Below, in pieces: positions 26,051-34,932 of a DNA stretch of 64,000 nucleotides. Made by a program: the position numbers and the translations under genes. The stretch is taken from assembly GCA_024233785.1 (NCBI GenBank), contig JACKPD010000010.1, positions 1 through 64,000 on the forward strand, in the 5' to 3' direction. Within the stretch, counting starts at the first letter, position 1. Each line of letters opens with the position of its first letter. Origin of the DNA: Spirochaetales bacterium (GTDB taxonomy: Bacteria > Spirochaetota > Spirochaetia > CADAEX01). Under the pieces are notes generated by a model. That model worked only from the letters and a program-made list of their open reading frames with translations, made no database searches and was not told the DNA's origin.

Positions 26051-26722
26051 ATGGAAATATTTTATGACGAGATAATAAAAGCAATGCCGGCAGGTCCGGT
26101 CCTTATAGCAAGAGAAATGGGTTCAAGGTCTGCTGTATTTGTTCCGTTTGTAAAAATTGATGGCAGGGAATATGTACTGTTTGAAAAAAGGGCAAAAGGG
26201 ATAAGGCAGCAGGGCGAGATCTGTTTTCCGGGGGGGATGTCAGACAAAAACCTGGACAAAACAACTGAAGAAACAGCAGTAAGGGAAACAGCGGAAGAAC
26301 TCGGGATTACCAGGGAAAAAATAAGGAAGGGAAAACATCTGGGGTACCTGGTTTCAAGCGCGGGGCTTGCTATTGACGTTTACATGGGAAGGCTTTTAAT
26401 AAAAAGTTTTTCCGAACTTACCCCTAATGCCAGCGAGGTTGAGAACATATATCCTGTGCCGTTCAGTTTTTTCATCAGCTCAAAACCGGACAGGTACATG
26501 CTTGAAACAGAGGTAAAACCCATGCTTTTTAATGAAAACGGGAACAGGGAAATTCTGTTTCCCGCAAAGGAACTTGGCCTTCCCGAGATTTATCATGCTC
26601 CATGGAAAGGAAGGAAAGCCTCTGTCTATGTTTACAGATATGAAGATATAACAATATGGGGAATTACTGCCGCCATAATCTATGAAATATCAGCAATTAT
26701 TATCAACGGGGGAACACATTGA
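26051..26722 (+). CDS. Nudix hydrolase of the CoA pyrophosphatase type
   Basis: This 223-residue protein has GEICFPGGMSDKN followed by the Nudix box (the G(5)E(7)REx2EE pattern in TTEETAVRETAEELGI). The preceding FEKRAKGIRQQGEICFPGG is the extra motif of the CoA/acyl-CoA pyrophosphatase subgroup (YeaB/NUDT7-like). It likely splits CoA or NAD-like dinucleotides. No strong ribosome site is seen before the ATG. Its TGA overlaps the TTG start of rpiB by 3 nt, so the two are translationally coupled. Confidence 0.88.
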   Translation: MEIFYDEIIKAMPAGPVLIAREMGSRSAVFVPFVKIDGREYVLFEKRAKGIRQQGEICFPGGMSDKNLDKTTEETAVRETAEELGITREKIRKGKHLGYLVSSAGLAIDVYMGRLLIKSFSELTPNASEVENIYPVPFSFFISSKPDRYMLETEVKPMLFNENGNREILFPAKELGLPEIYHAPWKGRKASVYVYRYEDITIWGITAAIIYEISAIIINGGTH

Positions 26723-27168
26723 AAGAAAAAGTTATTATCGGGTGTGATCATGGTGCATTTGAATTAAAGGAAAAAATAAAAAAATTTCTTGCCGGATCCG
26801 GTTACAGCGTATCTGATGCCGGAGTCTACAATGAGGAACGGGCGGATTATCCCGATATTGCGGAAAAGGCCTGCGGGGAATTCCTGAGCGGGGGTTACGC
26901 TTTCGGGATATTGTGCTGCGGTACCGGGATAGGCATATCAATTGCCGCAAATAAAATAAACGGGATCAGATGTGCGCTCCTGCATGATCTTTACACCGCG
27001 GAGATGAGCAAAGCGCATAACAACGCCAATTTTATTGCTTTTGGTGGAAGGGTAAGCTATGCTGACCCGGTCGAAAGCATGATAATGAAATTTATAAAAA
27101 CTGAATATGAAGGGGGCCGCCACGAAGGGAGGCTTCAGAAAATCAGCTCTCTTGAACATCACCTTTAA
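26719..27168 (+). CDS. rpiB: Ribose-5-phosphate isomerase B
   Basis: This 149-residue enzyme interconverts ribose 5-phosphate and ribulose 5-phosphate. It carries the full family pattern: IIGCDHGAFELKEKIK, ADYPDIAE, CCGTGIGISIAANK (catalytic Cys) and HNNANFIAFGGR. The start is TTG at 26719, overlapping the nudix stop (TTGA), with GGGGGAA upstream. Together with tkt it covers the non-oxidative pentose phosphate route. Confidence 0.95.
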   Translation: MKEKVIIGCDHGAFELKEKIKKFLAGSGYSVSDAGVYNEERADYPDIAEKACGEFLSGGYAFGILCCGTGIGISIAANKINGIRCALLHDLYTAEMSKAHNNANFIAFGGRVSYADPVESMIMKFIKTEYEGGRHEGRLQKISSLEHHL

Positions 27169-27182
27169 CCGGAGACAGATAA

Positions 27183-27944
27183 TTGCTTTCATTAATCGGT
27201 ATAACCAAGAAATTCCCGGGACAGATGAAACCAGCAGCCGAAAATATAACATTTGAAGTAAAACAGGGTGAAGTTGCGGCCCTTCTGGGAGAAAACGGAG
27301 CAGGCAAAACAACAACCCTGAGGGTTATCTCAACAATGCTTAAACCTGACCGCGGAACATGCACTGTTATGGGGCATGATTCTGTAAACACCCCGGGCAG
27401 GGTGAGAGAAGCTGTCGGCATGCTCCTCGGCGGGGAAACAGGTCTTTATGACAGGCTTACAGCAAGGGAAAATATTTCATATTTTGCAGACCTGCATGGA
27501 ATGTCGCGCGAAGTGCAGAAAGAAAATATTAAAGCGCTTGCAGGTATTCTCGGCATGGAAGATTATCTTGATAAAAGGTGCGGTACTTTCTCAAGGGGCA
27601 TGAAACAGAAAACCGCGTTTGCAAGGGCCCTTATACATAATCCCCCTGTTATCCTCCTTGATGAACCGACAACAGGCCTTGATGTATCATCATCAAAGAC
27701 TGTAAGGGATTTTATAATCCGCTGCAAAGATGAGGGAAGGACAGTCCTTTTCTCAAGCCACAATATTGATGAGGTAAAAAAACTCGCAGACAGGATAATT
27801 ATAATCCATGGCGGGATTGTCCGGGAAAACAGAACCCGGGAAGAACTTATAAATAAATACGGTGATGATCTTGAATCTGTTTTTATAAGTATCACAAGCG
27901 CGGGTAATGATGAAGAGCACAGAGAAAGGGGAAGTAATGGGTAA
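27183..27944 (+). CDS. ABC transporter ATP-binding protein, NatA-like
   Basis: This 253-residue ATPase has Walker A GENGAGKTT, signature FSRGMKQK and Walker B ILLDEPTTGLD followed by SSHNIDEV with the switch His. It belongs to the NatA/CcmA-type subgroup that pairs with ABC-2 permeases. The start is TTG at 27183 with GGAG 9 nt upstream. The permease gene downstream overlaps its end by 8 nt. The pair is probably an exporter of Na+ or of a lipid, drug or peptide; the substrate cannot be told. Confidence 0.92.
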   Translation: MLSLIGITKKFPGQMKPAAENITFEVKQGEVAALLGENGAGKTTTLRVISTMLKPDRGTCTVMGHDSVNTPGRVREAVGMLLGGETGLYDRLTARENISYFADLHGMSREVQKENIKALAGILGMEDYLDKRCGTFSRGMKQKTAFARALIHNPPVILLDEPTTGLDVSSSKTVRDFIIRCKDEGRTVLFSSHNIDEVKKLADRIIIIHGGIVRENRTREELINKYGDDLESVFISITSAGNDEEHRERGSNG

Positions 27945-29112
27945 TATTACCGTACTAAGGGTTGTCTCAAAAGAACTCAAAGATATAATCCGCGATAAAA
28001 GATCGCTGTTTATCTCACTTGTTTTTCCCATGCTGCTTTTTCCTCTAATATTCGGGGCTTTTGAGAGCTCTCTTCTTTCCCCTGACACCGGCAGGGATGA
28101 AAAAATAAAAATCGGAATAAATATAACCGGAGACAACCGGGCTGAGAAGATTATCAGCCTTCATGAAAATATTACTCTGCTTAAAAGCGATGATCCTGTT
28201 GAAATGCTTAAGCAAAGGGAAGTATCCGCGGCAGTGACAGTAAATGGAGATTCAGAAGAGGAAATAATAATTACAGCCGATAATTCACGCAGGGAATCCG
28301 TTTCCGCGGCAACAGCTGTCGCGGCTCTTTTTTCGGCACAGCCGGGGGCTGAAGAGACGGTAAATGAAAGTATTATAAAAAACAGAGTTAATGCGGGAAA
28401 TGGAGGACATCAGTTTTCAGTAAGCAGCAGAACCCTTTATCCGCCTGAAATCGGAAGCAGCATGCTTACTCTTTCAATAATCCTCCCCCTGCTTCTGATG
28501 ACATTCACTTCAGTAAGCACAACAGCGGTTGCCGCTGACCTCGGCGCGGGTGAAAAGGAAAGGCAGACACTTGAGCCTCTCCTTGCAAATCCGGCATCGC
28601 GGATACAGATACTCGCAGGCAAGTTCCTTGCTGTTACAATAATGGGGATTGCCGGGGTTTTATCCTTCACGGCAGGAATTGTAATATCATATTTTATAAA
28701 TCCCGATTTTCTGGGAACAGGCCCTCTTGTCTTTACAGTTAAAGGGGCCCCGCTTGCCGTTCTCTGCATCCAGACCATCTTACTGTCAATGATATTCGGT
28801 TCTGCCGAATTGGCCCTCAGCATATCCGCAAGGTCTGTAAAAGAGGCACAGCTCATGTTCATACCTCTTTTGATGGTAAGCATGGCATGCGGCTACAGCG
28901 TCACAATGATTACACCAGAAAGCGGCGCGGCAGAAGTAGTGCGTCACATACCGCTTGTAAATATCGGCCTTCTTATAAAGGAAATCTCCCTCGGCTCAGC
29001 TTCAGGCGCAGACATAATAGCAACCCTGGCATGGAGTGTTGTATATACTGCACTCTTTCTTGCAGCAGCCCTCGCCTTCTTCTCAAGCGAAAAGGTAATA
29101 CTCAGAAGCTGA
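27937..29112 (+). CDS. ABC-2 type permease, NatB-like
   Basis: This is a 391-residue permease. The ATG at 27937 is chosen over 27907 because AAAGGGG lies 5 nt before it. The layout is NatB-like: helix 1 (LFISLVFPMLLFPLIFGAF), a large outside domain (about 45-175), then five or more helices starting at SSMLTLSIILPLLLMTF. The motif GAGEKERQTLEPLLANPASR in the first cytoplasmic loop is typical. It works with the ATPase encoded just before it. Confidence 0.9.
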   Translation: MGNITVLRVVSKELKDIIRDKRSLFISLVFPMLLFPLIFGAFESSLLSPDTGRDEKIKIGINITGDNRAEKIISLHENITLLKSDDPVEMLKQREVSAAVTVNGDSEEEIIITADNSRRESVSAATAVAALFSAQPGAEETVNESIIKNRVNAGNGGHQFSVSSRTLYPPEIGSSMLTLSIILPLLLMTFTSVSTTAVAADLGAGEKERQTLEPLLANPASRIQILAGKFLAVTIMGIAGVLSFTAGIVISYFINPDFLGTGPLVFTVKGAPLAVLCIQTILLSMIFGSAELALSISARSVKEAQLMFIPLLMVSMACGYSVTMITPESGAAEVVRHIPLVNIGLLIKEISLGSASGADIIATLAWSVVYTALFLAAALAFFSSEKVILRS

Positions 29113-29124
29113 AATACAAAATAT

Positions 29125-29152
29125 TTGACATATTCGTAAAATCCTGTATTAT
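29125..29152 (+). promoter_or_regulatory. Strong promoter of the 18-residue ORF
   Basis: A perfect TTGACA (29125-29130) and TATTAT (29147-29152, five of six) are 16 bp apart. Transcription would begin near 29159, about 29 nt before the ATG at 29188. Confidence 0.65.
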
Positions 29153-29187
29153 TCTATAAAGAACGGCCAAACTTCAGGGAGGACCCG

Positions 29188-29244
29188 ATGCTGTATATTT
29201 TACTTTGCGTTATAGCAGTAATCATAATTATCAGGATTATCTAA
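29188..29244 (+). CDS. Tiny hydrophobic membrane peptide (18 residues)
   Basis: This short ORF reads MLYILLCVIAVIIIIRII. It is a single very hydrophobic helix with one Arg near the C-terminus and one Cys. AGGGAGG lies 5 nt before the ATG and a near-consensus promoter stands 29 nt further up, so it has all parts of an expressed gene in a 150-bp gap. Similar size and composition are known for type I toxins such as Ibs and for small regulatory membrane peptides, but no homologue was recognised. No clear terminator or antisense promoter was found. It lies between natB-like and a convergent hydrolase gene. Confidence 0.55.
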   Translation: MLYILLCVIAVIIIIRII

Positions 29245-29260
29245 ACATAAATATAGCATT

Positions 29261-30229
29261 TCACGGTTTAACAATACCGGATATTCTGTTTATAATCCTT
29301 CTCCAGAAAGACTCTTCAGAAATAAACCTGTAGGCAATTTCAGAAAATTCAGGACACATAAGATACCCGTAAACCTTATGGGGGTTGTTCTTTCCCTTAT
29401 AGTGGTAGTTGTTCTGCACAATATAATCGACAGGTTTTACCCCGTGCATCGAAGGGGCGAACTCCTTTTCAAGACTGTATACAAGGGCAATTTTATCATC
29501 AAGATCAGACAGGTTGTCCCACCCTTCCCTGATTGATTCGGGTGTTGCCGGGCGGCTTTTACTGTTTATCTCCCTTCCCTGATCTTTCAGTATTTTTTTA
29601 ATAATAACCGGAAGCCCTAGAGGAGAGCCTATTGTCACAAGATGATCAACGATCTTCCTGTTGCCCAGATCCATCAGCGTATCATAGGCAATTATCGAAC
29701 CCATAGAGTGGGCGACAAGCATTATTTTATATTTTCTGTATTTCCTGAGTTTCTCCAAAAGACGCTTTTTGAATTCCTCTTTGGCATCCACATCCGGGTT
29801 TATCCGGCTTTTTCCGCTGTAATATGTGTCAAGGTCGGCAAACATTCTTTTGATTGCGATGTCAGCGATCCTGTCTATGCCGGCTATAATATCGCCTTTG
29901 ATAAACAGCAGTTCAAGGCCTGATTCAATCGTACGGCTCATTGTCTTTTTAAGACGCTCACGGACACTTATCCTTTCACGCGGGCCTTCCCCGGAGCCGG
30001 GCTGATAAGGGAAAGTAAGATACCGCGGATCATTTTCATCCCCCTCATCAGGGTCCTGCGGTGATTCATAATTCAGGTCGGCCCAGTAAACAAGATCAAA
30101 TCTGAAATCCCTGGGCTTAAAAACGTTTTTTTCAAATCCTTCCTGTATTGCTTCCTTCCACCATTTGGAGAGCATCTCCTCGGGAGGTTTATTTTTCAGC
30201 CCATGTATTCCTATTATAATTCTCTTCAT
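29261..30229 (-). CDS. Alpha/beta-hydrolase-like protein
   Basis: This 322-residue protein begins with a strand and the sequence IIIGIHGLKNKPPEEML, the oxyanion side of an alpha/beta hydrolase. The nucleophile elbow MLVAHSMGSIIAYDTL gives Ser in GHSxG-like form (AHSMGS). DHLVTIGSPLGLP follows, as in lipase or PGAP1-like esterases. A catalytic His is probably in HGVKPVDYIVQNNYHY, where the last His precedes KGKNNPHKVYGYL. No signal peptide is seen. It is likely a cytoplasmic esterase or lipase; the substrate is unknown. The ribosome site is weak (GAGAG, 11 nt). Confidence 0.78.
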   Translation of the reverse strand: MKRIIIGIHGLKNKPPEEMLSKWWKEAIQEGFEKNVFKPRDFRFDLVYWADLNYESPQDPDEGDENDPRYLTFPYQPGSGEGPRERISVRERLKKTMSRTIESGLELLFIKGDIIAGIDRIADIAIKRMFADLDTYYSGKSRINPDVDAKEEFKKRLLEKLRKYRKYKIMLVAHSMGSIIAYDTLMDLGNRKIVDHLVTIGSPLGLPVIIKKILKDQGREINSKSRPATPESIREGWDNLSDLDDKIALVYSLEKEFAPSMHGVKPVDYIVQNNYHYKGKNNPHKVYGYLMCPEFSEIAYRFISEESFWRRIINRISGIVKP

Positions 30230-30300
30230 GTTTTTATGTACTCTCTTGTTAAATGCTGAACTTTAAATAATAAACTGGGATAACATTATTATTAATAAAA

Positions 30301-30340
30301 AATTAATAAAATAAAAGGGCTGCCAGGATTTTGACAGCCC
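30301..30340 (-). terminator. Terminator of gdhA
   Basis: GGGCTG and CAGCCC (30317-30340) pair around a 12-nt loop. On the minus strand the stem is followed by TTTTATTTTATTAATT. It lies 43 bp after the gdhA stop. Confidence 0.8.
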
Positions 30341-30382
30341 CTCTTCTTAAATAAATTTCTTAAATCAACAAATAATTAAATA

Positions 30383-31717
30383 TCAATATCCAAGGTCAAG
30401 CATTGCGTCTGCGACTTTCTTGAAACCTGCGATATTGGCGCCTTTTACATAATTTATATAGCCTGAATCTTTTCCTTCCTGAACACATGAAGAGTGTATA
30501 TTGATCATGATTGTTTTGAGTTTTGCATCTACTTCTTCCGCTGACCAGGAATATTTCATTGCGTTCTGGCTCATTTCAAGACCGGATGTCGCAACCCCTC
30601 CGGCGTTGGCAGCTTTTCCGGGAGCAAACGGGATTTTTTTATTTATAAACTCAGTAACAGCATCCGCGGTGCATCCCATGTTTGATGTTTCAACTACATA
30701 TTTTACGCCGTTGGCGATAAGAGCCTTTGCATCAGCAAGGTTAAGCTCATTCTGGAAAGCGCACGGGAAAGCCATATCTACTTTTAATTCCCACGGTTTT
30801 TTCCCGGGGAAGAATTTTGCGCCGAATTTTTCTGCATATGGAGCTACAATATCCTTGTTGGAGGCCCTGAGCTGAAGCATATAATCCCATTTTTCCTTTG
30901 TTGATATCCCTTTTTCATCATATACATACCCGTCAGGTCCTGATATCGCAACTACCTTCGCGCCGAGCTCGGTTCCCTTTATACAAGCTCCCCATGCAAC
31001 GTTGCCGAAGCCTGATACAGCGATTGTCTTTCCTTTCATTGTATCCTTGTTTGCCTTGACCATTTCATCGGCAAAGTACATTGTTCCATACCCTGTCGCT
31101 TCAGGTCTTACAAGTGAGCCGCCCCAGTTAATACCTTTTCCGGTAAGAACTCCGGTGTTTTCAACCTTGAGCCTCTTGTACTGGCCGTACATAAACCCGA
31201 TTTCCCTTCCGCCTACACCGATATCCCCTGCCGGAACGTCTGTTTCAGGCCCTATGTATTTCTGAAGTTCTGTCATGAATGAACGGCAGAATCTCAGGAT
31301 TTCCGCATCGGATCTTCCCTTGGGATTAAAATCCGAACCGCCTTTTCCTCCGCCCATTGGAAGGGTTGTAAGGCTGTTTTTAAACATCTGCTCAAAACCG
31401 AGGAATTTAAGGGTTCCGAGTGTTACACTCGGGTGAAACCGGAGTCCTCCCTTGTAAGGGCCGATCGCATTATTAAACTGGACCCTGTAGCCCCTGTTAA
31501 CCTGGACTTCACCATTGTCATCTTCCCATTCAACCTTGAAAGAGAAGACCCTGTCCGGTTCTGTAATTCTTTCAAGGATCTTTGCCTTGAGGTAAGCAGG
31601 GTTGTCATTGACAACATCTATTATTGATTCAATTACCTCTTTTGCAGCCTGGATAAATTCCGGCTGGGCTGGATTTTTTCTTTCGAGTTCCGCCATAAAT
31701 TCATCAAGATTATACAT
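30383..31717 (-). CDS. gdhA: NADP-type glutamate dehydrogenase
   Basis: This 444-residue enzyme makes glutamate from 2-oxoglutarate and ammonia. It carries FNNAIGPYKGGLRFHPSV, PMGGGKGGSDFNPKG (catalytic Lys125), DVPAGDIGVGGREIG and the coenzyme fold VSGFGNVAWGA. The length and the N-terminus (hexameric small-type enzyme) match the biosynthetic NADP-dependent class. AAGGAG precedes the ATG. It supplies the glutamate used by serC. Confidence 0.96.
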   Translation of the reverse strand: MYNLDEFMAELERKNPAQPEFIQAAKEVIESIIDVVNDNPAYLKAKILERITEPDRVFSFKVEWEDDNGEVQVNRGYRVQFNNAIGPYKGGLRFHPSVTLGTLKFLGFEQMFKNSLTTLPMGGGKGGSDFNPKGRSDAEILRFCRSFMTELQKYIGPETDVPAGDIGVGGREIGFMYGQYKRLKVENTGVLTGKGINWGGSLVRPEATGYGTMYFADEMVKANKDTMKGKTIAVSGFGNVAWGACIKGTELGAKVVAISGPDGYVYDEKGISTKEKWDYMLQLRASNKDIVAPYAEKFGAKFFPGKKPWELKVDMAFPCAFQNELNLADAKALIANGVKYVVETSNMGCTADAVTEFINKKIPFAPGKAANAGGVATSGLEMSQNAMKYSWSAEEVDAKLKTIMINIHSSCVQEGKDSGYINYVKGANIAGFKKVADAMLDLGY

Positions 31718-31849
31718 TTTAACAGCTCCTTAATTCTGTTTTTGCGGTTTAAGTTATTCTTATCACGCAATCTATTACTATATTTAATCACATTGATAAA
31801 ACTGGTCAAGACCTGTCTACCCAACTATGCAGGTTATGAATGATTATTG

Positions 31850-31876
31850 TTGATATAAATGCCTGCTATGTATTAT
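31850..31876 (+). promoter_or_regulatory. Promoter of the receiver/PEP-synthase-like gene
   Basis: TTGATA (31850-31855) and TATTAT (31871-31876) are both five of six matches, but the spacer is only 15 bp. The -10 box ends 11 bp before the ATG at 31888, so the leader would be about 4 nt. Confidence 0.4.
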
Positions 31877-31887
31877 TCTTAATAACG

Positions 31888-34872
31888 ATGAAAAATAATT
31901 TTACTCTTGTTAATCAATTCAAGGAAGTCCCGTTTGAGAAAATGATGGGAAACCGTATAAGCGAAATTCTACTTATATGCAGCCAGTATGATAAGTTCAT
32001 GCTTGATGAAGACGGCAGAATTGACGATCAGCTGTTTCAGGAATATGTTTCCCTTAATTTAAGGTATCCGCCCCGCTTTACGCAGGTTTCAACCGAGGAA
32101 AGGGCATTCGAAGAGCTGAATTCAAAAAATTACGATCTTGTAATTACAATGCTCAATTTTAAGGGAACCCGCGTATTTAATCTCGCGGATAAGATCAAGG
32201 ATCTATTTCCTGATATCCCGGTTGTTGTATTAAGCCCGTTTTCGAAAAACATATTTATTCAGATAGAATCCCTTGAAACCATAAAGGCAGACTATGTCTT
32301 CTCATGGCTCGGGAACGCGAGACTCCTTCTTGCTATAGTTAAATTGATTGAGGACAAGATGAATGCCGAACACGATGTCGAGACCGGCGGAGTGCAGGTA
32401 ATTATTCTGGTGGAGGATTCAATAAGATATTATTCAAGCTACCTTCCCAATATATACAGGCTCCTTTTCAAACAGGCAAGGAGAATAATGGAAGAGGGGC
32501 TTAACGAATATGAACAGAATATGAGGATGAGGGGCCGGCCGAAAATACTTCTCGCGACAACCCTTGATGAGGCCACAGAGCTTTATGAAAAATACAAAAA
32601 CAACGTACTTGGGATTATTTCTGATATAGGTTACAAGAGCACCCGCAAGAGGGGAGAAGAAGAAGACTCCCTGGCAGGATTAAAGCTCTGTAAAATCATA
32701 AGGGAAGACAATAAGGAGGTGCCAATCCTTCTCCAGTCCGCCCAGCTTGATCTTAAATCAGAAGCGGAAAAGTACAATGCTTCGTTCATCTATAAACATT
32801 CAGAAACACTTCTCAAGGAATTAAGGGACTACATAAGGGAAAGCTACGGGTTCGGCGATTTTATCTTCAAGGGGACCGACGGAGTACCTTTTGAAAAAGC
32901 GGGAAACCTGAAAGAATTACAGGAAAAACTGGCAGTCGTTCCAAGCGATGTTGTATCACATCATATAAAGCAGAACCATTTTTCAAAATGGCTCAGGGCA
33001 AGGGCGCTTTTCTGCCTTGCTGATATTTTCAAGCCTATCCAGATTGTTGATTTCAACAATTCCCTCCCCGCCACGAAAAAACACCTTATAGAAATTATAA
33101 GACTTTACAGGGAGTACACAGGAAAGGGGTCGATTGCAAGTTTTGACAATAAAAGATTTGACGAATTCACCTATTTCTCAAGGATAGGAGACGGATCGCT
33201 CGGAGGCAAGGGGAGAGGACTCGCGTTTATTGACTCCATCATAAAAAAGCAGGGCCTTACTTTCAAATTCAAGGAGATACATATAAGAATCCCGAGAACT
33301 ATTGTTATTTCTACCTCGGTTTTTGAAGATTTCATGGAACTCAACAACCTCTATGACACAGCGTTTTCCGGGACTGACGACTCCTCCATCCTGCACAGCT
33401 TCCTCCACGCCGACCTGCCTGTGTATGCAAGAGAAAATATCAAAGCATTGCTTGAGATAATCACTGTGCCCCTTGCCGTGCGCTCATCAAGCCTTCTCGA
33501 AGATTCTCTTTACCAGCCTTTCGCCGGAGTCTATGCGACATATATGCTGCCCAATAAAAACAAGGACCTTACAATACGGTGTCTTCAGCTTGAGCAGGCT
33601 GTAAAGAGCGTATATGCGTCAACCTATTTTAAAAAAAGCAAGCTCTATATTTCTGCCACAAAAAATGTAATTGATGAAGAAAAAATGGCTGTTATTATTC
33701 AGGAGCTTGCCGGGAGAGAGCACAACAGTAATTTTTACCCCGATTTTTCAGGTGTAGCCCGCTCCTATAACTATTATCCGATCGCCAATGAAAAAACAGA
33801 GGAAGGAATTGCAGAAATTGCGCTCGGCCTCGGGAAAACAGTAGTTGACGGGGGGTCGGGATTAAGATTCAGCCCCTCCCATCCGAAAAAAATCCTGCAG
33901 TTCTCCTCTGTTGAATCTACAATGTCCTCTACCCAGAAAGTATTCTATGCACTGGACCTGGATCCATACAGTTTCACCCCTACAATCAGGCAGGAAGAAA
34001 ACATGCCGCTGCTTGATATAAGCGAAGCAGAGGGTATTCCGGGATTCAAATATATGGCCTCAACCTATGACATGCAGAACAATACCATAAAAGACACAAT
34101 TAAAGCTGACGGGCAGAGGCTTATAACTTTCGCAGGAATACTTAAATATGACATGTTTCCCCTTGCGGAAATACTTAAAAAACTGCTCAAACTGGGCCAT
34201 GATTCAATGAAATGCCCGATCGAAATTGAATTTGCTGTAAATTTGAGCTCAGAACCTGAAGAACCCCATGTTTTCAGCTTTCTGCAGATAAGGCCTATTG
34301 TTGAGGGTGAAGAGGAAATCGATCTTAGAATCAGTAATTACAGTAATGAGCAGCTTATTGTGCATTCAATGAAAGCTCTCGGTAACGGAAAATTTGACAG
34401 CATATTTGACTTTATATATATAAAACCAGAGAGTTTTGACCCGGCCCATACTGTTGCCATAGCTGAAGAACTCGACAGGATAAACAGTGATTTTGTAAAA
34501 AAAGAGCTTAACTATATACTTATGGTCCCGGGCAGGCTTGGATCAAGCGACCCGTGGCTGGGGATTCCCGTAAACTGGGCGCAGATAAGCAACGCAAAAC
34601 TGATTATTGAATCAGGGCTAAAAAATTTTCAGGTTGAGCCGAGCCAGGGTACCCATTTTTTTCAGAATATAACTTCCCTCGGCATAGCTTATTTTACAAT
34701 AAATACAGTATATAATGACGGATACGCAGATTTCAGGTATCTTGAGACCCTGCCCGCGGTTTTTGAAGACAATTTTATAAGGCATATTGTTTTTAGGGAC
34801 CCTGTTACAGTAATTGTTGACGGAAAAAAACGGGAAGGGATAATCCTGAAACCCGGCAGCAATAAAAATTGA
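31888..34872 (+). CDS. Receiver-like protein fused to a PEP synthase nucleotide-binding domain
   Basis: Counting from the ATG at 31888 the protein has 994 residues. Residues 24-160 resemble a receiver but lack the phospho-Asp (DLVITMLNF). Residues 170-320 form a second receiver with an insertion; Asp246 (GIISDIGY) and the acidic VED at 175-177 are present. From about 430 there is a PPDK/PEP-synthase N-terminal ATP-binding domain: GSLGGKGRGLAF, PLAVRSSSLLED, QPFAGVYATY and FLQIRPIVEG. The swivelling His domain and the C-terminal PEP barrel of true PEP synthase are missing. It is probably a signalling or phosphotransfer protein. An upstream ATG at 31840 lies before the -10 box and is rejected. 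Confidence 0.75.
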   Translation: MKNNFTLVNQFKEVPFEKMMGNRISEILLICSQYDKFMLDEDGRIDDQLFQEYVSLNLRYPPRFTQVSTEERAFEELNSKNYDLVITMLNFKGTRVFNLADKIKDLFPDIPVVVLSPFSKNIFIQIESLETIKADYVFSWLGNARLLLAIVKLIEDKMNAEHDVETGGVQVIILVEDSIRYYSSYLPNIYRLLFKQARRIMEEGLNEYEQNMRMRGRPKILLATTLDEATELYEKYKNNVLGIISDIGYKSTRKRGEEEDSLAGLKLCKIIREDNKEVPILLQSAQLDLKSEAEKYNASFIYKHSETLLKELRDYIRESYGFGDFIFKGTDGVPFEKAGNLKELQEKLAVVPSDVVSHHIKQNHFSKWLRARALFCLADIFKPIQIVDFNNSLPATKKHLIEIIRLYREYTGKGSIASFDNKRFDEFTYFSRIGDGSLGGKGRGLAFIDSIIKKQGLTFKFKEIHIRIPRTIVISTSVFEDFMELNNLYDTAFSGTDDSSILHSFLHADLPVYARENIKALLEIITVPLAVRSSSLLEDSLYQPFAGVYATYMLPNKNKDLTIRCLQLEQAVKSVYASTYFKKSKLYISATKNVIDEEKMAVIIQELAGREHNSNFYPDFSGVARSYNYYPIANEKTEEGIAEIALGLGKTVVDGGSGLRFSPSHPKKILQFSSVESTMSSTQKVFYALDLDPYSFTPTIRQEENMPLLDISEAEGIPGFKYMASTYDMQNNTIKDTIKADGQRLITFAGILKYDMFPLAEILKKLLKLGHDSMKCPIEIEFAVNLSSEPEEPHVFSFLQIRPIVEGEEEIDLRISNYSNEQLIVHSMKALGNGKFDSIFDFIYIKPESFDPAHTVAIAEELDRINSDFVKKELNYILMVPGRLGSSDPWLGIPVNWAQISNAKLIIESGLKNFQVEPSQGTHFFQNITSLGIAYFTINTVYNDGYADFRYLETLPAVFEDNFIRHIVFRDPVTVIVDGKKREGIILKPGSNKN

Positions 34873-34897
34873 AACTGATACATAATCACCATTGAGA

Positions 34898-34926
34898 TTG
34901 ACTCAAATATTCCATATATGTATCAT
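34898..34926 (+). promoter_or_regulatory. Leaderless promoter of leuS
   Basis: TTGACT (34898-34903) and TATCAT (34921-34926), each five of six, are exactly 17 bp apart. CTTCGC then separates the -10 box from ATG at 34933, so transcription should start at the A of that ATG. Confidence 0.7.
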
Positions 34927-34932
34927 CTTCGC

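Noticed and set aside
29245..29330. Antisense promoter for a type I antitoxin opposite the 18-residue ORF
   Set aside because: TTGTTA and TATATT on the minus strand are only 13 bp apart, so no usable promoter is shown.
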